Shown here piece after piece: positions 56,190-64,000 of a stretch of DNA of 64,000 nt. The translations under genes and the position numbers were made by a program. Source of the DNA: Siphonodentalium dalli (taxonomy: Eukaryota > Mollusca > Scaphopoda > Gadilida > Siphonodentaliidae); the NCBI GenBank assembly GCA_032622095.1, contig CP136063.1:29080987-29144986 (forward strand), written 5' to 3'. The notes under the pieces were generated by a model, which was not told where the DNA came from, did no database searches, and worked only from the letters and a program-made list of their open reading frames with translations. Each line of letters opens with the position of its first letter. The stretch's first letter is position 1.

Positions 56190-57142
56190 ATGGTTGATTA
56201 AAACAAATCCAAACTCACATTTAGATGCAGTGGTTTGCAATGTTTGAAACCACCACTAAACTTGTAAATTAGGCTGGAATGTAACAGATTGAGAGGTTGT
56301 TATAGTAAAACCCTAATTGGAACGAACACTACTAATTAAAGGTGGATTATCTCTTTGTAAACATGTATTATATAGTTACCGGAGCATAAAATGTTAGATT
56401 TGAATCGAAGACTTCTGTCCGGAAATGCGTCTATTTTATTTCGAATATTTTCTGGTCTAAAAAGGTGTCTTTGTTTAGCTAACGAACACTGGTGTTTACT
56501 GTTATCAGAGACCAGAAATTTTATTGTACAATTTTGTCACAAATAAACGTTAAAGATGGATTATCTCTTTAAATAACAAATTTTAAATAGTTGCGTGGGT
56601 ATAAAATAATAGATATGAACTGAAGACCTATGTCCGGAAAAGCTTCTATCAATTAATATTGATTTTATTTCGAATGTTAAATCGGGCCCATTTATGTTAC
56701 TATTTTTAGAACCGACCATTCGGATGAGACAGTATTGCGACATAGAGCACTGGGCTGTTCCTACGGCTACTCAACGAATGTCAAATGTCACAGATTGGTT
56801 GTTTGTATTGTTTTGTTCCACAGATATAAGCGATAATGAGTATAATTAACGTTTATTTGTGACAAAATTGCACAATATAATTTCTGGTCTCTGTTAACAG
56901 TAACCAATATTGTTCGTTAGCTGAACAAACACACCTTTTTTTACCAGAAAATATTCGAAATAAAATTAATATTAATCGATAGAAGCATTTCCGGACAGGA
57001 GTCTTCGATTCAAATCTAATATTTTATAACCCGGTAACTGTATAATACATGTTTACAAAGAGATAATCCACCTTTAAGTATACTCATTATCCCTTATAAC
57101 TGTGGAACAAAACACTACAAACAACCAATCTGGGACATTCGA
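56187..57142. repeat. right flanking block with inserted MITE
   Basis: Same as 50062-50494, but an inverted TTAA MITE of 520 bp (56554-57073, TTAA at 56550-56553 and 57074-57077) sits in the central TTAA of the truncated MITE. The left block is the empty-site control. Confidence 0.9.
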
Positions 57143-57736
57143 CTGGATCTCTATATTGTTACAACAAAAAGTGTCGAAAAGCGATGGTCTGTTGTTTAAA
57201 CACTCCATCACCAGGTACATAACTGACGACGATTCCAGTGAAATTTAGCATTTTACTTCAGACTTACACCTACACTTACATTCTACAACAGCTTACTCAT
57301 GTACATAACTATAAATTTCAAAATTAACCCTTTCGAAAACTCGCGGCCTATGCTTACGTTCCTAATTTCTAAAATTGTAACACCTAACTATGTACCACGC
57401 TCCCATCTTTTACTGAAACTACCGGTATGGGACAATCATGAAACTAAAGAATATTTTAATACTCTACGTATAACTAGTTCATTTATGATAGTGCGTGATT
57501 CCACGATACTGGTACGCATACTCTTGTCATAGGTATACCTATATTTTCCAAATTTCAAAACACCAGGCATACCTCTATTATGCTCCTGTTTTTAATTTTA
57601 CTGACTATGGAATTGTCCAAGTGGCGCTTCGGAATGTGTACCTAAATAATGATCACCTCTGTCCATGTTACCGAAGACAGGTTTACCCTTGTATTCTGTG
57701 GTGTTCCCAGCCCCCCCGGATCTCTATATTTTACAA
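57143..57736. repeat. inverted, diverged fragment of the 2.1-kb unit start
   Basis: Begins ggatctctatattgttacaa and near its end carries gtggcgcttcggaatgtgta and ttaccgaagacaggtttacc, the reverse complement of the first 150 bp of the units. Much more diverged than units 1-3, so it is older or a different subfamily. Confidence 0.7.
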
Positions 57737-58017
57737 CTTATAACTGTGGAACAAAACAATACAAACAATCAATCTGGGACATTTGACTTTCGGTGCATAG
57801 CCGTAGGAACATCCCAGTACTCTATATCGCAATATTGTATCACCCGAATGGTCTGTTCTAAAAATAGACACATAAACGGTCCCGATTTAATATTCGAAAT
57901 AAAATCAATATTAATAGATAGAATCCTTTCTGGACAGGGGTCTTCAGTTCATATCTATTATTTTATACCCACGCAACTATTTAAAATTTGTTATTTAAAA
58001 AGATAATCCATCTTTAA
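57737..58017. mobile_element. 5'-truncated TTAA MITE
   Basis: The right-hand half of the aggtggattatctc family, from cttataactgtgg to gataatccatct, ending in TTAA at 58014-58017. Its left side is joined to the inverted unit fragment. Confidence 0.8.
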
Positions 58018-58035
58018 AGAGATAACCCATATAAA

Positions 58036-59035
58036 CATTTACCCGGGTAAATCCACCCAGGTTTTTTGGGCCAAAACCTGGGTATAAATCTATCTACCAA
58101 GACATCCACCAACCATCAAGACCCCCTGAAACCTGGGTTTTACCATGATTAACCCAGCTGAAACTCGATAAAAACAATGGTGTGGATAAACCTGGGTGTA
58201 ATTACCCAGGTGACCACACACAGGTGTACCCTGGTGTTTCCGACATGGGTGTTTCCCACCCAGGTGTACCTTGGTGTTATTCACCCAGGTATACCCTGGT
58301 GTTTCCTACCTGAGTGTTTCCCACCAGGTGTACCTTGGTGTTATTCACCCATGTGTACCCTGGTGTTTCATACCTGGGTGTTTCCAACCCAGGTGTACCT
58401 TGGTGTTATTCATCCAGGTGTTTCATACCCAGGTGTTCCCTACCCAGGTGTATCTTGATGTTTCCAACCCATGTACCTTGGTGTTTTCTTACCCAGGTGG
58501 ATTTTCCAGTGTTTCTACCCAGGTATACCTTGGTGTTTTCCCCGGGTGTTTCTACCAGGGTATACCTCGGGTATTTTAAGCAGGTACCACTCGCTTATAT
58601 TTTACCCTGGTGTACCCCATCATTTTCACCCAGATGTATCCCAGGTATACCACTCTGTTATAACCTGGTGTTGGAACACCAGGGTTTATCAGTTTGGTTA
58701 CACTTGGGTTAAACCTGGTTAAAATTACTGGGGTTCACCAGAGTAAATCATTGAGTTAAGCCTGCTTACGAACACATGGGATATACCCTGGTAGAAACAC
58801 CTGGGGAAACACTTGGGTCGAAAACACCAAGGTACACCTGGGTGGAAACATTGAGATGCACCTGGGTTAGAAAACCCAAGGTACACCCAGGTAAAGAAAC
58901 ACCAAGGTACACCTGGGTAGGAAAACACCAAGGTACAACTGGTGGGAACACCAAGATACATGGGTAGGAAACACCAAGGAACACATGGGTGAATAACACC
59001 AAAGTACACCTGGGTGGGGATACCAGAGTGAAATA
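58036..59035. repeat. inverted minisatellite block
   Basis: The left half (to about 58640) is a degenerate array of cccaggtgtaccttggtgtt units. The right half (about 58760 on) holds the same unit reverse-complemented (aacaccaaggtacacctggg). The whole is a large imperfect palindrome. Frames on both strands read as repetitive VYLGV-type peptides because the array lacks stops; they are not genes. Confidence 0.9.
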
Positions 59036-59854
59036 ATGAGGATGGCAATGCAGTAGATTTGGATGGGATGCAGGGGTATTGTTATCAATGGAGTTGTTTT
59101 AGTATAATAGAACAGTAAGGAAACTGATTGTGGAGCAATACAAGATTATTCAAGATCAAGAAACTAACTAAAGATAAATACATGTATAGAAACACATGTA
59201 ATACATAAATATATAAACTAATTAAAGGTTCTCAATCCGATCAGAGGGTCCTATATTACTATTTCTTTAGCTTTGGGTGTAAAAAATATTTGATCCGAGT
59301 CTAGGAACCCATCAAACAAAGCTCAGAGTTATTAGATATTGATTTTTGAAATTTGTTATTTTCTCGAGATGAGTACTAATAATTGCCCCTAACTTCGTAA
59401 TTTGCTCGAGATGTGTACACCAGAAACACTATTCAAACAGACAAGGATGGATAACTCTAAAATCAAGTGGTAATAATAACGCAATTTTGACTGTGTTCTG
59501 GGACAGAAAGAATAGAAATAACAATAGCCATATTACGTCCTGGTTCATAAGAACACATTATTTCCTAGTGTTAGAAGGACATGTTGACTGTTATTATCTG
59601 ACTCATAAACCCCCAAATGTACATGTAAACAGAACATTTGGGAAAGAGACACACCATCGTTATCCTGTTTTATATCAGTAGCAATTGATCAGATAGCAAT
59701 ATATGCTACAAATAGTATTCAGATGGTAGAGATTAAACAATTACATTAATTGCACCAACTCGAAACAGTTAACATACCCTGTAGAATACAGACTATGATC
59801 GAGGAGGGTGTCACACATACACACCCTCACCCCGCTTTGGTATGCGATATTCAG
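59036..59854. repeat. TTAA-bordered repeat 59222 on; otherwise no gene
   Basis: From TTAA at 59222-59225 the sequence aggttctcaatccgatcaga begins a repeat that recurs from 60837. Shared landmarks are tttgttattttctcgagat and ctctaaaatcaagtggtaat. No coding evidence. Confidence 0.55.
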
Positions 59855-60540
59855 GCCATTTTCAGGTGGTATGCTATATACATACCCAATGTTATCTGGT
59901 ACTAGGATTTCACACGGCAATATAACCGGCATTCAGGATTCAGCAAAAAGGCTGGTATTCAGATATTATAGCACAAAATTAAATTTTGAGTATTTACCAG
60001 CCCAAACAGACCCAAGTGATATATTTTGATCTGATTCAGTATAATACCTCTTGATATGTTGATGTTTTGGATACTATTCCAGCAAATGTGAGAACACTGT
60101 TAACTGGTGTTCAATATTTATGGGTGGTAGGGGGTAACACCCTCATACAGGCCAATCACAATTGAATAGACCAGTCTGGAAAGGGTCGCCGCCCCGCCCC
60201 CTCAATACCAGTTAATGTAAAAGGTTGAATCATGCGTACCAGTTACAAGTAAGAAAATATTGAATGAAAACTAATATTAACTAATAATATAGTTTTCATA
60301 TACATGTACTAGTAGTTGCTGAAGTTGTATCCATAACTTCTACATATACTATAGATAATAGACTAAATTACATCATAAATGTCATTTGGGCTGGTAAATA
60401 GTAAAACAAAATTAATTTTGTGCCAGAAAATCTGCGAATCGGCCTTTTTGTTGAATCCTGAATACCGATCAAACTGTGCAAATGAATCCCGACTACCAAA
60501 TTAGCAGAGGGGTATGAATCATGCGTACCGCCTGAAAATT
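59855..60540. repeat. imperfect inverted repeat pair
   Basis: About 59855-60010 and 60380-60540 are diverged reverse complements: aggattcagcaaaaaggc with gcctttttgttgaatcct, and taccagcccaaa with tttgggctggta. A decayed fold-back element of about 690 bp. Confidence 0.65.
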
Positions 60541-60836
60541 GTACACAAATGTTTTCAATTTTCTTCATTTACAAGTACATGTACCTGTATGTATGCCAAG
60601 CTTGTGAAGTCACTTCGCACACAATTTGCCACAATCCCCCGGAATTGTGCCGGAATAGAATTAAATTCAATTAAACGCAATGCTATAATAATTTAGTAAG
60701 CTGCTACGGACGACAGAAAACGGCCGTAAAAATCGCACGCTCGTGGCCGGTGTGGATTGACCCTTACTTGAACTTGTCTTCGGTTGACCATTGTGTTTCA
60801 CTTTTTCATACACCCATCATAAATAATAGAGCATCT

Positions 60837-61075
60837 TTAAAGGTACTCAATCCGATCAGACGCTCCTAAATTACTATTTATTTGGCTTCGGGGTATAAAT
60901 ATTTGATTCCGAGTCAAGGAACCCCCTCATAAAACCTCAGCGTGAACAGATATAGATTTATGAAATTTGTTAATTTCTCGAGATGTGGCCCGGCCAGAAA
61001 ACATGTGGTCAAACCTGTGACAAATTGCTCTAGAATCAAGTGGTTATTACTACCACTTGATTTTAGAGTTATCCA
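60837..61075. repeat. second copy of the aggtactcaatccgatcag repeat
   Basis: Begins after TTAA 60837-60840. It resembles 59222 onward, with a third end fragment near 18795. The right part contains a short hairpin around ccacttgattttagagttat. Confidence 0.6.
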
Positions 61076-64000
61076 TCTTCATCCGCAATCATATTAGATT
61101 GTGTACCTTTAGATATAAATGTAAATTACTAAATAACTTGTAAAAAAGAACAATTGTGTCAATCTTCAATTTGGAATGGAAGTGAAGTACACGCTTCAGT
61201 CAAACTGTCAAACTATTATAACATGAAGTTTTAACTTCATTGTAAACTTCATTGTAATGTGCACAGCATACATCATCCAGATGTGGTCCAGTACATGTGG
61301 ATCCTCTTATGGAATCAAAGTGCTGTCAAAATCTTTGAACTTTCCATATGCTGTATGAATATACATGTACCGGTACATGTACTAGTATTTTATGTTGAGT
61401 CCACCGTTCATCTGTCCCATTATTTTGACTGTTCGGTATCATAGGTTGAGGTGTTCCAACTCGATGCAATTGCGTAAGTACTGATACATGTACCTTTTGG
61501 CTTTCGGGTAAATGTGACGACTCAGAATCTTGCCAACTGCATGCAGTAATAAATACTAATATTCATTGACAATGTGTTTCACTTCAAGGCTAGAACTTGA
61601 TATAATTTGTGTGTATTGTTGACATCTGTTGTCCACTGCCGGGAATCTTATATGGTTTCACTGCAGGATCCTGACAGATGTAGTAGCGCACATGATGTTG
61701 GGCCCTACCAATACGTTAGTGACATATCACTGCCAAATGCACTCAGTTAATGAACAGTACCAGTGGAACTGAATTTACATACATGTACCGTACAACATAA
61801 CATTCTCACAATATTCTTCCTCTGTTTCAACCGCTGCAGCAATTTGTGTAGTGTCGCACCTCGATGCTGGGAGCCAAAAGTATCTGGCATGAAGACAATA
61901 TAATTTTAAAACAGTATACATATACTCTTCCAGACACTCTTATTTGTTTGTTGTGGTGGTGCAAAGAATCATCGCTTTAAAGTTTCCAACTTCCAAGTCG
62001 ATTGGCTAATTAATACTAATTTATACAGTACAGTTGCAGTCCCAGAGTACAGGTACTAGTACTGATCTGAAGCCTGTAGATCATACTTCTCAGTTGCATA
62101 TCAGTAATGAGTGACCCAGTGGTTTTCATTCGTGCCATAATAGCCATTGAGTACTGGTACTGTCATATTCAGTCCGTTTCCTGGTCCTCAAATTGGAAAT
62201 AGAAATAATTTTGACAGACTTGTCTTTCGATATTATGTGAACATCCATATGAATAGAATCGTTGAATCTTGTATTTAATTCACCATATATCCGATTTGCA
62301 TTTAGTCGATCATTTTCTGTTGTCAATCCATGTTAATTTGCGACAAAATTACCAAAAAATACACGCTAACTCTTTTGCGCGTATTTTTCGTTGGAAGAAT
62401 ATATTTAGTTTGCCGAACGAAACGAAACGAAATCTTAAAGATTAAAGGTTACAAAGTCACTCAACTTGCAAGGAATGTTAATGCGAAAAAGTGTCCGTGT
62501 AGACACCAGGCAAGATGGCTTCCAATGTGGCCGCCGTTTTTTTTCCAGACGAGTCCCTAAGTTAATTTGATGCATATTATAGTGAAAATATATCGTCTTA
62601 TGTATACAAATGTATATACTTGTGTGAAGCTAAGATATATTGCCACATTTTAAGGCAAAATTGCCGCCAAAATGGCTGCCGGATATTTTGACGTTTTTAC
62701 ACTAATATCTTGTAGATTATTTTCTGCTCTATGGAATTGGTTCAGAATAGGGACTTTATTTTCTATTGTTCAAGTTAATGATCATCGAGCAATAAAATGT
62801 GCCATTCATTTGGGTCCCAGCCCCTTCAGATCCCTCAAAAATTCGATTTTACAGAACGTGGAAAGAAATTTGTTATTTTGTCTCAAAATGGCGGCTAATA
62901 TATAGAAAACGGTGAATTTTTCCCTAGCATGCCATTTAATCGCTTGTAAACAAGGTGTGGCTGATGATTAACCTTATGTCTTATATACATGATGCTAACC
63001 ATTCTGATGCACATTAGTTAATTGTTATTAGTGTAACTACTGACATTACAAGAACAAATCTGATTTTTCTATCAGAAGCTTGACATCGAAATCATAAAAA
63101 ATAACAACCAGGAAGTGAATATGTGGTCACAGGTGAGGTGCGGTAGAGGGGTAATGTCACAAGAGCTATACTCGACCTTCACCTCAGAATTTGCAATCAC
63201 GTAATATTCAACTAATTAACGGGTCTTTTTCTGGTGGTTTATAGAACACCACAATTGGTGGAACATCTTGGTGGAATGGAGTCGATTTGAGATTATAGAT
63301 GCGCGCCCTACGAGTATACCATTTATTAAGGTCAAGGGCGACATTATCCTGCTACCGTGAGGTGCATATGTATAGAGGGAGTTACTCTATATGCATATGA
63401 TAACACCATGATCATATATTTTTATGATCACATAGTAACTCCCTGTATACCTATTCACTTCATATTTGTACGCATACAAATGTTAGTATTTAATATATTT
63501 AAGATAGAATAGTCCATTTTATTCCCTAATCACAACTTGTAAGCGATTACATAGCATGATGTGGCAATATTTGCCTTTTTTCAAATTTTTGTTGCCATTT
63601 TTGCAGCCAGTTTGGGAATTGAATTTGATTAAATTGAGTTAAAATATTCATAGGTAATTGTATGCCTCAGTTACGTTGCACAGTTCTGTTCATTAAACTT
63701 CATTTCTTGTTGAACAATGAATAGAATCACAATTGTGATTTTTGGTGAAATTTTACACCACGTTCTGTAAACAATTTAATATTTGAGGGACCGGAAGGGC
63801 TGGGACCACAAGAATGTCATATTTTATTGCTTCAGTGATCAGTTAACATGAAAAAAAAAAAATAATAGTCCCAACTAAGAACCAGTCACATACATAATTA
63901 ATTTATCTGGAAGATATCGGTGGGGGGGGGGGGGGACATAAAATTTTCCACTTCCAGCTGCCATTTTGGAAGGAGCAATTTTGCCCTAAAATGTGGTATT
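61076..64000. other. no gene seen; window end
   Basis: Short frames only. Noted: a palindrome near 63367-63445 (agggagttact and agtaactccct arms) and the block 63738-63835, which recurs at about 26060-26160. No domain recognised. Confidence 0.5.

Noticed and set aside
58177-59088. Several overlapping frames of 63-132 codons with VYLGV or PGVPWCF repeats
   Set aside because: They arise from a stop-free minisatellite read in several frames on both strands. Composition mirrors the repeat unit and there is no domain.

Overview
The window looks like nuclear DNA of an invertebrate animal, most likely a mollusc and probably a bivalve. It is AT-rich and gene-poor. It is full of short inverted-repeat elements and carries tracts with the phrase 'gggccataactct' (tandem around 26.2-27.06 kb, dispersed around 24.2-25.3 kb), which I know as common in bivalve genomes. 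The protein-coding content is animal: C2H2 zinc-finger arrays, a rhodopsin-type GPCR, Copia, Ulp1-like and MULE-like relics. The bivalve call is an inference from texture, not from a marker gene.

Layout. 0-2.9 kb: two broken Ty1/copia reverse-transcriptase pieces and a duplicated unrecognised coding relic, broken up by a palindrome-capped element that holds a TTAA-flanked MITE. 3.0-5.7 kb: a decayed gene with a basic N-terminal frame, a Ulp1/C48-like cysteine-protease core and a PHD-like finger. 6.8-14.6 kb: MITEs, a perfect 97-bp-arm hairpin, paired filled and empty insertion sites and a 44-bp tandem array. 16.7-18.65 kb: an element ending in inverted minisatellite arrays, with a MULE-like transposase remnant and nested TTAA MITEs. 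20.6-31.9 kb: more nested MITEs, a 160-bp tandem array and a C2H2 zinc-finger ORF (27.5-28.3 kb) beside a long inverted repeat. 32.1-37.7 kb: an apparently intact DNA transposon with TIRs of about 160-170 bp and one uninterrupted 1457-codon ORF. 38-45.3 kb: a mariner-like MITE, a second C2H2 ORF with a frameshifted tail, a Harbinger-like MITE and a fold-back element. 46.8-48.3 kb: a single-exon GPCR gene with CCAAT and TATA boxes and a poly(A) signal. 48.3-59 kb: repeat-dense, with palindrome-capped elements, a 2.1-kb tandem array (two full units and one partial) and an inverted minisatellite block. 59-64 kb: scattered repeats and no gene I can support.

The most interesting object is the 32.1-37.7 kb transposon. 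Its protein seems to combine N-terminal Cys/His motifs, a region with spaced acidic residues that could be an RNase H-like DDE/D catalytic core, a FEN1/XPG-like PIN nuclease signature, and a C-terminal tesmin/TSO1-like CXC cysteine motif. I do not recognise this combination as a named DNA-transposon superfamily. The second theme is a TTAA-targeting MITE family of about 520 bp. It repeatedly inserts into its own TTAA sites, has empty-site comparators inside this window, and has two copies that look identical.

The only genes that look intact are the transposon ORF, the GPCR and, with reservations, the two zinc-finger ORFs. Everything else coding-like is broken or unproven. All alignments were done by eye.
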